Of a stretch of 64,000 nucleotides of DNA, positions 1 through 8,816 are shown piece after piece. The notes below the pieces were generated by a model, which saw nothing but the letters and a program-made list of their open reading frames with translations, was not told the DNA's origin and searched no databases. Source of the DNA: Hanamia caeni (GTDB lineage: Bacteria > Bacteroidota > Bacteroidia > Chitinophagales > Chitinophagaceae); assembly GCF_003721595.1 (NCBI RefSeq), contig NZ_RJJR01000019.1:42551-106550 (forward strand). Direction: 5' to 3'. The translations under genes were made by a program, and so were the position numbers. Every line of letters starts with the position of its first letter. Position 1 is the stretch's first letter.

Positions 1-107
1 CTGAAATAAAATTGCTGATAAAAACCCAAATCGATCATCAAAGTGCTGCCTTCAGGCAAAGGGCCAAAAAATTTCTTAATGATGTTCCATCCTGACGAAC
101 AGAAAAT

Positions 108-1124
108 TTATTCCATGGATACCATTGCCTTTATCACACCATTTGCGGGATTAAGCCATTGAGCAAATTCTTGTTTGACGTCTGTAAAAATTGTCCGATG
201 TGTGATGTAGTTGGAAGGATCAATTAATTTATTTTTCATCGCCAGCATCACCTTTTCAAAATCTTCTTTTGTAGCGTTCCGGCTGCTCATCAGCGTAGCT
301 TCTCTTTTATGAAATTCAGGATGACTGAAACAAATTTCTCCTTTTTGTAAACCTATTAAAATGTATTTTCCACCGTGAGACAAATATTTAAAGCCCGTGT
401 TAATAGCTTTCAAATTTCCTGTGGCATCTATTACCACTGTGGGCATATCACCGTTTGTAATTTCAGCAAGTTGCTGTATAACATCTTTGCCCGCCGCATT
501 CAGCGTAAAGCTCACATGTAATTTTTCTTTACAAAACTGCAGCCGCTGCTCATTAATATCCATCGCTATCACATTAGCGCCAGCAATTTTTGCCATTTCC
601 ATAGTTCCCAAACCGATGGGGCCGGCGCCAATTACCAACACGTTTTCACCGTTCGCAATCTGCGTGCGCCTTACACCGTGAGCGCCAATAGCCAGTGGCT
701 CTACCAATGCAAGCTCATCAAGGCTCAAACCCTCTCCATGCAATAAACTTTCGGAAGGAACCATTAAATATTCTACCATTCCGCCGTCGCAATGCACGCC
801 GCAAACCCGGATACTGCTGCAGCAATTTGGCTTACCCATCCTGCATGCAATGCAGTGGCCACAATTAAAATATGGAATGAAAGTTACTATCTCCCCTTTT
901 TCGAAGCCAGGCGCATTATCAAAATCAACCAGCTCCCCTGATAGTTCGTGACCTAAAATCCGTGGATAGCTGAAATACGGCTGGGTGCCTTCGAAGGCGT
1001 GCAAATCAGTGCCACAAATTCCGATACGTTTAATTTTTATGATAGCGTAACCCGGCTTCAAGTGCGGCTTTTGAAGCGTTTTATATTCAAAATTCCCAGG
1101 CTCAGTACAAACCAAAACTTTCAT
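108..1124 (-). CDS. Zinc-dependent medium-chain alcohol/sugar dehydrogenase
   Basis: A 338-residue medium-chain dehydrogenase predicted to oxidise a sugar or sugar acid alcohol with NAD(P) in the cytoplasm. Visible motifs are the catalytic-zinc ligands C37, H59 and E60 (in GICGTD and GHE), the four structural-zinc cysteines C88, C91, C94 and C102, and the Rossmann glycine motif GAGPIG at 166-171. Length is normal for the sorbitol/threonine/galactonate dehydrogenase group. The ATG lies only 6 bases after the stop of the upstream fucosidase gene, so the two are almost certainly co-transcribed. By context the substrate may be L-fucose or an L-fucose/L-galactonate-derived intermediate; that is inference, and the exact substrate cannot be read from sequence. 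Confidence 0.88.
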   Translation of the reverse strand: MKVLVCTEPGNFEYKTLQKPHLKPGYAIIKIKRIGICGTDLHAFEGTQPYFSYPRILGHELSGELVDFDNAPGFEKGEIVTFIPYFNCGHCIACRMGKPNCCSSIRVCGVHCDGGMVEYLMVPSESLLHGEGLSLDELALVEPLAIGAHGVRRTQIANGENVLVIGAGPIGLGTMEMAKIAGANVIAMDINEQRLQFCKEKLHVSFTLNAAGKDVIQQLAEITNGDMPTVVIDATGNLKAINTGFKYLSHGGKYILIGLQKGEICFSHPEFHKREATLMSSRNATKEDFEKVMLAMKNKLIDPSNYITHRTIFTDVKQEFAQWLNPANGVIKAMVSME

Positions 1125-1130
1125 TTGCTT

Positions 1131-2630
1131 TTATTTAAATTCAATTTTAAAGCCACAAACCGGCACTTCCTGCACAGGCATTTTAAAATTCTTTTTGATA
1201 ATCAGTGCATCGCCTTTTTGAGTCCACCTGATTTTCGTGTTGCTGCCCAACAAAGTGACAGAGGCAATTTTCTTATCCAATAATTTTGAATTTTTTCCAA
1301 GAGATTTAATAAGAATATCTTTTGTGGGTTCGCCCAAACAATAAGCATACAAATCATTTTCTTTTGTTGTAAAGCGAATATCCTGTGCGCTGTATTTTAA
1401 TTTATCTTCATTAAAATTGGAACTTTTTACAACGGCTTCTGCAGTTGGCCTTTCTCCATAAATTTTCCACGGACGAGAGCCATAAATACCTTCGCCGTTT
1501 ACAGAAGTCCACATTCCTATTTCATTTACAATTTTGATTACATCCGGCTCCAAATCGCCTTCAGGCGTTTGTACAATATTAATTAACAGGTTTCCATTCT
1601 TGCTGACGATATCTACCAACATCTGGATTATTTCTGTCGGCGTTTTATATTTCTGGCCGGTGCGGTAATACCAGTCGCCGATGGAAGTGTCTGTCTGCCA
1701 TGGAAAGGGACTAATAGAATCCTGCACGCCGCGCTCTAAATCGTGCACCCACATTCCATCTGAAGGCTGCTTGCAGGTATATACCGCTTCAAGGTTTCCT
1801 CCGTTATTGGCCATATTTTGATTGTAAAAATAAGCCAGCATGTTTTCGCCGTATTCTTCAAAAGGAAACTGACTATCCGAATAGAGCAGATCAGGATGGT
1901 AATTGTCAATTAATTCTTTAATGCTAAAAAGCCACTCTCTTTGCCATTCTTTATTAATGCTTAGCCATCCATGGTCGTTGGAATCTGCTTTGGCGTGGTA
2001 CAAATCCTGGTACATCGGATTAGCGCCATCATAAGGAATGCCTTTCATTGGGCCCATAGTATCTGCCCGATGGCTGGATTGAAACCAGGTAAAGCTTGCG
2101 CCCAGGTGTTCTGACACGCCAAACTTCAATCCTTCCTTTTTTGCAGCAGCCTGCCATATCCCCACCACATCTTTTTTAGGGCCATAATTCACAGAATTCC
2201 ATTTATGAATTTTGGAATTCCAGAGAAAAAAATCATCATGGTGCGTGCCCATGCTCACAAAATATTTAGCGCCAGCTTTTTTATAAAGCGCCATTAATTT
2301 TTCCGGATTCCATCGCTCTGCTTTCCACAAGGGAATAATATCCTTGTATCCAAACTTAGACGGATGGCCGTAATGCGCCACATGATATTTATAGTCGTCG
2401 CTGCCTTCTTCATACATTTTCCTCGCATACCAATCGCCCTGACGGGGCACAGCCTGTGGGCCCCAATGCGCCCAGAATCCAAGCTTCGCATCACGAAACC
2501 ATTCAGGATATTGGTATTGATGCAGCGATTCTTTGTTTGGTTTGAAAGTTGTTTGGGCAGGCAATAAAAAATAAAAAAACCCGCTGAAAATAACAGTGAG
2601 CAAAAAATGTTTTAGAAATTTGAATTGCAT
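1131..2630 (-). CDS. Alpha-L-fucosidase, GH29, exported
   Basis: A 499-residue retaining alpha-L-fucosidase that removes terminal fucose from glycans or plant xyloglucan/pectin side chains, probably in the periplasm. Residues 1-25 form a signal peptide ending at LPAQ. The GH29 features are the WFRDAKLGFWAHWGP start of the barrel (44-58), the GTHHDDFFLW substrate-binding strand (128-137) and the nucleophile region LLYSDSQFPF, with D252 as the probable nucleophile. A C-terminal beta-sandwich of about 120 residues follows. It is first in a two-gene operon with the zinc dehydrogenase, which starts 6 bases downstream. Family membership is secure; exact linkage preference is not. Confidence 0.93.
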   Translation of the reverse strand: MQFKFLKHFLLTVIFSGFFYFLLPAQTTFKPNKESLHQYQYPEWFRDAKLGFWAHWGPQAVPRQGDWYARKMYEEGSDDYKYHVAHYGHPSKFGYKDIIPLWKAERWNPEKLMALYKKAGAKYFVSMGTHHDDFFLWNSKIHKWNSVNYGPKKDVVGIWQAAAKKEGLKFGVSEHLGASFTWFQSSHRADTMGPMKGIPYDGANPMYQDLYHAKADSNDHGWLSINKEWQREWLFSIKELIDNYHPDLLYSDSQFPFEEYGENMLAYFYNQNMANNGGNLEAVYTCKQPSDGMWVHDLERGVQDSISPFPWQTDTSIGDWYYRTGQKYKTPTEIIQMLVDIVSKNGNLLINIVQTPEGDLEPDVIKIVNEIGMWTSVNGEGIYGSRPWKIYGERPTAEAVVKSSNFNEDKLKYSAQDIRFTTKENDLYAYCLGEPTKDILIKSLGKNSKLLDKKIASVTLLGSNTKIRWTQKGDALIIKKNFKMPVQEVPVCGFKIEFK

Positions 2631-2708
2631 GAAATTTTGTTTGAGTTACGTTAAAGAAATTGAATCACAGGAGACGAAGCTAAAAAAAAATATTTAGCTA
2701 GATTCTAA

Positions 2709-2993
2709 TTACCAAATGGTTTTTATCTGATAGTTATCAAAAAATTTGTCTTTTGAAATAAGAATAAAATTATTGTTTAAGCTTTGAGCAATAAGAAGTC
2801 TGTCAAACGGATCTCTATGATGAAAAGGCAAAGATGAAATAATCAATGTATCCTGAAAAGTTATCGGAAGCATCTTGAAATTGTTATTATTAATCTCTTC
2901 TCCAATCTGTTCAAACGAAGTATTCAATTCAACTCTGTTTATACTTATTTTGATTGCTTTATTGATAATCTTTAAAATCCTCAATAGGTTCAT
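2709..2993 (-). pseudogene. N-terminally truncated VapC-type PIN toxin remnant
   Basis: The frame encodes the C-terminal half of a VapC/PilT-type PIN ribonuclease. It contains the AIKISINRVELN strand (matching the usual AIK.SLGKLEL), the PITFQDTLIISSLPFHHRDPFDRLLIAQ block and the final ISKDKFF...TIW. The first ~50 residues of a normal ~125-residue toxin, including the LLDTH strand with the first catalytic Asp and the following WE acid, are absent. The remaining frame overlaps the end of the antitoxin gene by about 35 bases and has no sensible start. This is the outcome expected from an internal deletion joining the antitoxin's last codons to mid-toxin sequence. It is very unlikely to be an active nuclease. 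Confidence 0.8.
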
Positions 2994-3159
2994 CAAAGTT
3001 TTTTTTCATCTTGAACATACCTTTGGCGCTCCCAAATTTAGCTTTACGCTTATTTGGCTTCTTATTTTTAGCCAGTAAAAAATCTATAAAATCAGAAACT
3101 TCAGATTTCAGATTATCCGGCAGATGAGAGAGTTTACTGTATAAAAGTGTATTGTCCAT
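2959..3159 (-). CDS. DUF2281-family antitoxin-like protein
   Basis: A 66-residue protein matching small antitoxins that normally sit directly before PIN-domain toxins. The N-terminal half has the pattern LYSKLSHLPDNLKSEVSDFIDFLL, and the C-terminal half has KRKAKFGSAKGMFKMKKNFDEPIEDFKDY, which is typical of this family. The gene appears intact from its ATG to the stop, right at the deletion junction of the toxin remnant. Such proteins neutralise the toxin and may repress their own promoter. Here the partner toxin is broken, so the antitoxin is either an orphan or serves to neutralise a related toxin elsewhere (inference). Confidence 0.8.
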   Translation of the reverse strand: MDNTLLYSKLSHLPDNLKSEVSDFIDFLLAKNKKPNKRKAKFGSAKGMFKMKKNFDEPIEDFKDYQ

Positions 3160-3366
3160 CGTTCTAATATTCTCTTACAAATCTAATTAAAATTAATTGT
3201 GGAGGGGCTTAATTTACCATTCCCCTTGACAAATGCCTAGTATCAATTTCAACCTTTTGGATTGATGATTGAACCACTATAATGATCCAAATACAAAATA
3301 AGAATCATCAATATTTATTGCTTTACTGGTATTTTCAATTAAAATATTTCATTTCCATCCAACACG

Positions 3367-4896
3367 TTATCTATTCAATTTCACTTTTATCATTGTGAAA
3401 GAATGCGGCGGAAAAGAATACACAAGTCCGTTTTCTTCTACAGAAATTTCTTTTGTTTGAGTTTTCACTTTCTGCTGATCTACTGAATTTTCATCGCTTA
3501 TGTTTCCTGAATTTACGGTGTAAACAGTTGCTTTCCCCTGGAGTTTTCCAAACTGGTTTGCAATATTTGTTTCAATAGATTTTTCAAGATGACGGTTTAC
3601 CACATTAATCACCAACTCGCCTGTTTTATCATTATACGCCGAAGAAACATCGAGGTAAGGAACTTTTTTATAATCGCCTGCATCATAAGTATCACAATTG
3701 AGATATGTATCCAGCGATTCGCCATAACAATTGGCAGCAAAAAGTTGTAGCGGATAGTAAATAGTTTGCTTCCAAAGTTTGTCATTCGTAATCATCATGG
3801 GTGCTATCACGTTTACCAGTTGCGCCATGTTGGCCATTTTTACGATGTCTGCGTTTCTCACAAATGTGTTCAGGTATTGCGCTACCACCAGCGCATCCTG
3901 CAAATTATAATGTTCTTCCAGTCCTTCTTTTCCACCGGTCCTATACCATACATTGTATTCATCAAAAGCAATGTATAAAGGTTTGTGTGATTTTCTTTTT
4001 TGTTGTTCAGCTTTTATAGCACCTCTCGTAATGTCTATCACATTATTTACCATTTCTGTAGAAGCCATAAATTTATAGTGATCATGGTCGCGGTTGCCGG
4101 CGTAATGATGAAGAGAAATGTAATCAACATAATCAAAAAGCCCATCAATAACAGTGGTGTTCCAATGTTGCCAATCAGCACTATAATTACTGCTGCCACT
4201 GGCCACTAGACTAATTTTATTATCGCTCCATTTCATGAGCTTGGCGGCTTCCAGCGCCTTTTTGGTATAATCTTCAGCATTCAGGTGTCCCATTTGCCAT
4301 GGGCCATCCATTTCATTTCCGAGGCCCCAATATTTTATATTGTATGGCTGCACATGACCGTTTGATGCCCGCAAATTGCTGTAATAAATTCCGGTATCGG
4401 CATTGCAATATTCTACCCAATCTCTTGCTTCTTCTATAGTTCCCGTTCCCAAATTTACACACAGATAAGGCTGCACATTGGCTTCTTTTGCCCATTGCAT
4501 AAACTCATCAGTGCCTACGCGGTTGGTTTCTATCGCGCCCCAGGCAAGGTCCTTCCGTTTCGGCCTTTTATCAACAGGGCCGATGCCATCCATCCAATGA
4601 TAGCCACTGGCGAAATTACCGCCGGGCCAGCGATCCTGGGTAACATGCAAATCTTTAACAGCCGCTAACACGTCCTTTCTGAATCCATTTTCATCGGCCT
4701 CTTTTGAGGAAGGATCATAAATACCTCCATAAATACACCTGCCAAGATGCTCAGTAAAATTTCCATAAATTAAAGAATCAATATGGCCGATTTTTCTCTG
4801 CGCATCAATTTTAATTTCTGCTTTTAAATCCTGTGCAGATAAAGAATTTATGCCTGCAATGAGCAAAAAAAGTAAAGTAATTTGTATTTTCTTCAT
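3367..4896 (-). CDS. Alpha-L-arabinofuranosidase, GH51, exported
   Basis: A 509-residue arabinofuranosidase that releases arabinofuranose from arabinan, arabinoxylan or arabinogalactan. A signal peptide occupies residues 1-21 (ends SLSAQ). The clan GH-A barrel is clear: IYGNFTEHLGRCIYGGIYD (43-61), RWPGGNFASGYHW (89-101), the acid/base E195 in GLGNEMDGPW and the nucleophile E313 in YIAFDEYNVWYR. A C-terminal beta-sandwich ends at residue 509. It stands alone on the minus strand, with gaps of 207 bases on one side and 114 on the other, so it likely has its own promoter. Catalytic residues are intact. Confidence in the family is high. Confidence 0.94.
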   Translation of the reverse strand: MKKIQITLLFLLIAGINSLSAQDLKAEIKIDAQRKIGHIDSLIYGNFTEHLGRCIYGGIYDPSSKEADENGFRKDVLAAVKDLHVTQDRWPGGNFASGYHWMDGIGPVDKRPKRKDLAWGAIETNRVGTDEFMQWAKEANVQPYLCVNLGTGTIEEARDWVEYCNADTGIYYSNLRASNGHVQPYNIKYWGLGNEMDGPWQMGHLNAEDYTKKALEAAKLMKWSDNKISLVASGSSNYSADWQHWNTTVIDGLFDYVDYISLHHYAGNRDHDHYKFMASTEMVNNVIDITRGAIKAEQQKRKSHKPLYIAFDEYNVWYRTGGKEGLEEHYNLQDALVVAQYLNTFVRNADIVKMANMAQLVNVIAPMMITNDKLWKQTIYYPLQLFAANCYGESLDTYLNCDTYDAGDYKKVPYLDVSSAYNDKTGELVINVVNRHLEKSIETNIANQFGKLQGKATVYTVNSGNISDENSVDQQKVKTQTKEISVEENGLVYSFPPHSFTMIKVKLNR

Positions 4897-5010
4897 ATCA
4901 TTCTTTTTTGTTTTAATTAGTCATATCACTTTTAGAAAATAATTTCTAACTGTATAGCAAACCGGTAAATAACTGAATTTTTTATTTTGCTGAGAAGATA
5001 AATATAACAA

Positions 5011-7341
5011 TTACTTCATCAATTCTTTCATGGTAAATGGTTCCTGGCGGCCGTGATATTTCTGACGAATGTTTTTTACTTCTTCCTCCGTTGCTTTGCT
5101 GGCTTTATTGTTCCATGCATTACGGATATACGAAATTATATCGGCGATTTCTTTATCGCCAAGACTTTCATTCGAAGCCATCGCAGGCATCGCTTCGGAT
5201 ACATCCGGCGGCGCATACATTTTATCTCCAACTTTTATCGGGCCCGTAAGACCATACAACACAATTGAAATCACTTTATTCTTATCGCCGAGCACCCAGT
5301 TTGAACCATTCAGCGGCGCGCCCAATCCTTTTATTCCCTCACCGTCATCGCCATGGCAAACCTTACAATTCTGCTGGAATAGCTTGAGGCCCGCCAGCAT
5401 ATCTTTATCCAACTTTTTGCTGGCAATTGCAGCCAGGCGCTGCTTTTCAGCATTCTGAATTACGGCCTGCAATCGTTTTGCAAAAAAATCAGCAGTATCT
5501 TTTACAGTTTGTTGATAGAACAGGAGGAATGGTTTTTCTTTATCATGAAGACCGCTGATTACGGCATCGGCAACGAACGGATTTCCGGGAAATTGATTGA
5601 GAATCTTCATCAGCAAATCATTGCCCTGAGGAGTATACCTTATGATTGCCGCGCCAAGATAAGCAAGGTAAGGCGCGGTTCCGGGAACATTTTGCTGCAA
5701 CATAGCATCGTATTTCGGAAGCCAGAAATCAGCGTCTTTTTTACTATGCATGATTGCGATAGCGCAAGTTAATATCTGCTGTTGCATCTCAAAAGAAGAC
5801 GATGGCCAGATTTCCTCCAGGTCTTTATTGCTTATTCCACCCAATCCTTCCAAAGCCCACATGGCATTGATTTTACCAATCAGGTTTGTATCGGTCTTAA
5901 GCATTTTTCGAAGAGACGATGCAAGGTTTTTCAACTGTTTGTCAAAAATATAATTGTGTGCCGTTTCACGAAGCCATTGATTGGAGCTGTTTAAGTAAGA
6001 TAAAAGAGAATCATTGTTTTCATTAAATGAAGGCGTTGTTAAGCTGGTGCCTTTCTTTGTCACTTTATAAATTCTCCCACAGTTAAGTGGTGTTTCCAAA
6101 CCTCTCGCAATGGCTTCACTAGCGAGATAAGGCGTCAGGTAAGTTTTGTGTTGAATAATTCCGCGATACATGTCTAACACATATAAAGCGCCATCAGGCC
6201 CCACATACAAATTTACCGGCCTGAAACGTTCGTCGTCACTGGCCAAAAATTCTTTATCATGATACGCTTCTTTTCCCGTGGTGGAATCCGGATGAAAAGT
6301 AAGTACATCACGCTTGATTAAATTTCCGGCAGGCTCTGCCACAAATACATTATTATAATATTCTTTTCCGAAAGCAGGGCTGTTGAAAACAAGAGGGGCG
6401 CATGCTGCAGTAAAATTTATCAAGCGCAAACTATCATCCAAAACATCTTTCAGGTAGCCACGGTTCACGCCCGGCGTTGGGTGTATCGGAAATACGCTGT
6501 TATCAGAAACGATGCCCTCATCAAAACCTGCAACCCTAGCCTGATGCGGATTATTGGCGCCCAGCGACGGCGAAAAATAATCTCCCAATAAATTAAAAGA
6601 ATTATTGTTGTAATACAATCTTCCGAATTCATCCTGCGAAATGCCCCATTGGCCGCGAAAATGAGTATGCTCTTTCAGCCATTTATTTTTACCTACCCTG
6701 CGATAACGGTTGGCCGATTTTGCATTGTATATCCAGTTATCCAGTCCGCGCAATAAGCCATTGGGCTGGTGTTCTGTGTTTCCTCCTTTTGCATAATCGC
6801 TGTCCACTAAAAATTTTTGGCCAGCCTTATCACCATTTTTTTCTACAAACCACAACTTTGGCGGCTCAGCCACGAGGATGCCATCATCAAACAAACAAAG
6901 AGCGCGGGGCATCACGAGCGAATCCATAAAAACCTTTCGGTCATCAAATACACCATCATGATTTTTGTCTTCGAGAATTACAATTTTACCAACCGGCTCC
7001 TGCTCGCCATTACCGGAAGTATCGGGCATGTAAGCATTCATTTCCACAACCCACAACCTGCCTTGATTATCAAAGCTGGAAGCCACGGGAGCACTCACCA
7101 ACGGTTCCGAGGCAGCTAACTGAATTTGGAAATTTTTTTCTAAAACAAAATGCTTCAACGTTTCAGAAGGAGCAAGAACCGGAGATTCCTTTTTGTCTAA
7201 TTTTTTTCTTAATTCTTCTTTCGTAAGCTGTTTGTTTCCTTGCTGGCAGCCCGTTCCGAATAGCAGCGCTGAAAAAATGGTTATCAAAAAAGAAGAACGA
7301 TTGGATTTTAAGCGATTGGATTTTGAAAAATGCCCTTTCAT
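5011..7341 (-). CDS. Large lipoprotein: membrane-bound dehydrogenase domain, HEAT-like region and cytochrome c
   Basis: A 776-residue protein with a lipoprotein signal (cysteine 32 in LLFGTGCQQG). Residues ~65-430 form the beta-propeller 'membrane-bound dehydrogenase' domain, with repeated GRLWVVEMN and DGALYVLDMYRG type strands. Residues ~440-640 look helical and HEAT-like. The C-terminus is a cytochrome c with a single haem motif CKVCH at 659-663 and likely Met axial ligand M718 or M721. The combination is typical of large secreted proteins of Bacteroidota and Planctomycetes. It is predicted to pass electrons from oxidation of an external substrate, often assumed to be a sugar, to the cell envelope. 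The actual substrate is unknown. Confidence 0.85.
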   Translation of the reverse strand: MKGHFSKSNRLKSNRSSFLITIFSALLFGTGCQQGNKQLTKEELRKKLDKKESPVLAPSETLKHFVLEKNFQIQLAASEPLVSAPVASSFDNQGRLWVVEMNAYMPDTSGNGEQEPVGKIVILEDKNHDGVFDDRKVFMDSLVMPRALCLFDDGILVAEPPKLWFVEKNGDKAGQKFLVDSDYAKGGNTEHQPNGLLRGLDNWIYNAKSANRYRRVGKNKWLKEHTHFRGQWGISQDEFGRLYYNNNSFNLLGDYFSPSLGANNPHQARVAGFDEGIVSDNSVFPIHPTPGVNRGYLKDVLDDSLRLINFTAACAPLVFNSPAFGKEYYNNVFVAEPAGNLIKRDVLTFHPDSTTGKEAYHDKEFLASDDERFRPVNLYVGPDGALYVLDMYRGIIQHKTYLTPYLASEAIARGLETPLNCGRIYKVTKKGTSLTTPSFNENNDSLLSYLNSSNQWLRETAHNYIFDKQLKNLASSLRKMLKTDTNLIGKINAMWALEGLGGISNKDLEEIWPSSSFEMQQQILTCAIAIMHSKKDADFWLPKYDAMLQQNVPGTAPYLAYLGAAIIRYTPQGNDLLMKILNQFPGNPFVADAVISGLHDKEKPFLLFYQQTVKDTADFFAKRLQAVIQNAEKQRLAAIASKKLDKDMLAGLKLFQQNCKVCHGDDGEGIKGLGAPLNGSNWVLGDKNKVISIVLYGLTGPIKVGDKMYAPPDVSEAMPAMASNESLGDKEIADIISYIRNAWNNKASKATEEEVKNIRQKYHGRQEPFTMKELMK

Positions 7342-7532
7342 TTGGCTTGAGAAGTATTTGAAATTTTTGATGGATAATTATCCAACGAATTTCGGTAAAA
7401 ACATTTTAAAAAACTGATAGTTTTAAAATGGGAAAAAAATCCAATTCTCAGTTTTGAAAATAAGCAAATTTTTTTTAAAGAAAATTTACAGTGAAGGAAC
7501 AATTAAGCCGCTTTTTATTCTCGACAGGAATA

Positions 7533-8687
7533 TTAAAAAACTTCCTGCAGCTCGCGGGTTTTGATTTTATAGTTTCTTGTCTTTTTCTTGTTATGCTTTT
7601 TGCCCCACCAAATATAAAAGCCGGTAATGGGTAAAGAAGCAGTAATCAGCGACGCAAAAAAAGCAAGAATTTTTCCGGTAAGGCCGAGCACAGCCCCTAC
7701 ATGGATATCATAATTCATACGCGCCAATTTATCTGCTACCGAGGTATTTTTATAACGGCCATAAAGACTGGTCACCGGTATTTCTTCCAAAGAATTTTGA
7801 TCAAAATAACGGTAATCTGTTTTCCAATAAGTGGACGCATCAGGATTGGCGCCTGCTGCAATTGCCGAAGAATCGTTGGCCGCATAATGAACTTCAATTG
7901 TCTCTGCATTTGTATAATGAGCTTTCATTATTTCATATACTTTATCTTCCGCAGAAATTGCCGATTTGTTTGAAGCCACTGTTTTAGAAACGGGCTCATA
8001 GTAAGCCGGTAACGTTTTTCCTCCCGAGCTTACCCAATAGACCGATTTGGCAAACCATTGAAATCCCATAATCATCGCGGATAAAGCCAGGATAATTGCC
8101 ACCCATGTGATGTAAAAGCCGAGTACATTATGCAGATCATAATTTCTTCTCCGCCAGCGCACATTCCATCTTATTTTAAAGCGCTGTTTTGTGGCGGCTT
8201 TATTGCGCGGCCACCACAGAACAACGCCGGTGATTAACAATATCAAAAAAATAAACGTAGCCCATGTAACTATTGGCTGGCCTATGTTTGGTGGCAGCCA
8301 TAAATAATAATGCCCCATTACTATTATCCGAAAAAAATCTTTATCCATATTCTTCACCTTCAACACTTTTCCGGTGTAGGGATTCATAAAAATGGTATAA
8401 TAATAATCAAGGTCATGATAAAAAATCATTTGCGCGGCTTCTTTTTTGGAACCATACAACACACTGTGCAACGTCTTTCCCGGAAGCAAACGAGTAGCCG
8501 TTTCTTTCAAAACAGAAGGCGAAAGAAATGATTGTTCCTGCGGCTCAACATATCTGAAAGTTTGCAGCGTTTCTATTTCCCTTTGGAAGGAAAGTATGCA
8601 ACCCGTGATTCCGAGAAATACGATTATTATTCCGGAAGCCATGCCCAGCCAGAGATGCGATACGCTGATGATTTTTTTAAAAGTCAT
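7533..8687 (-). CDS. PepSY-associated transmembrane protein (siderophore/iron uptake partner)
   Basis: A 384-residue inner-membrane protein with four hydrophobic segments at about 11-34, 138-160, 190-212 and 338-361 and two periplasmic PepSY-like segments between them. The motif SHLWLGMASGIIIVFLGITG near the start and the ITGFYIWWGKKHN end are typical of PepSY_TM proteins found next to TonB-dependent siderophore receptors. Some relatives reduce or release iron from siderophores in the periplasm. The gene lies downstream of, and in the same direction as, the TonB receptor at 8817-11267. A strong palindrome lies between them, so part of the transcription may stop there. Confidence 0.85.
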   Translation of the reverse strand: MTFKKIISVSHLWLGMASGIIIVFLGITGCILSFQREIETLQTFRYVEPQEQSFLSPSVLKETATRLLPGKTLHSVLYGSKKEAAQMIFYHDLDYYYTIFMNPYTGKVLKVKNMDKDFFRIIVMGHYYLWLPPNIGQPIVTWATFIFLILLITGVVLWWPRNKAATKQRFKIRWNVRWRRRNYDLHNVLGFYITWVAIILALSAMIMGFQWFAKSVYWVSSGGKTLPAYYEPVSKTVASNKSAISAEDKVYEIMKAHYTNAETIEVHYAANDSSAIAAGANPDASTYWKTDYRYFDQNSLEEIPVTSLYGRYKNTSVADKLARMNYDIHVGAVLGLTGKILAFFASLITASLPITGFYIWWGKKHNKKKTRNYKIKTRELQEVF

Positions 8688-8767
8688 AACCTGTAATCAG
8701 AATTTATTCTTATTCTTTGTTTTAACCTTGTATTTCTATTTATTATTTTGATTAAACAACCGGGGGC

Positions 8768-8800
8768 AGACCTGTAAGGTTTTGAAAACCTTACAGGTCT
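8768..8800. repeat. Perfect 16-bp inverted repeat between the TonB receptor and PepSY genes
   Basis: Two 16-base arms (AGACCTGTAAGGTTTT and its complement) meet around a single base. The element sits 16 bases after the receptor stop codon and 80 bases before the PepSY start. It can form a hairpin on either strand and may act as a terminator or attenuator. Short palindromes of this kind, built around ACCTGTAAGG, are also common dispersed intergenic repeats in Bacteroidota, so it may be a mobile palindrome rather than a dedicated terminator. Confidence 0.7.
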
Positions 8801-8816
8801 TTAAAGCACGTGACTT

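Noticed and set aside
1..107. Minus-strand open frame running off the left edge, same frame as the dehydrogenase
   Set aside because: About 35 codons without stop and without a clear start or recognisable family; too short to call.
5069..5458. 129-codon plus-strand frame antisense to the cytochrome c lipoprotein
   Set aside because: Lies completely inside a well-supported gene on the other strand.
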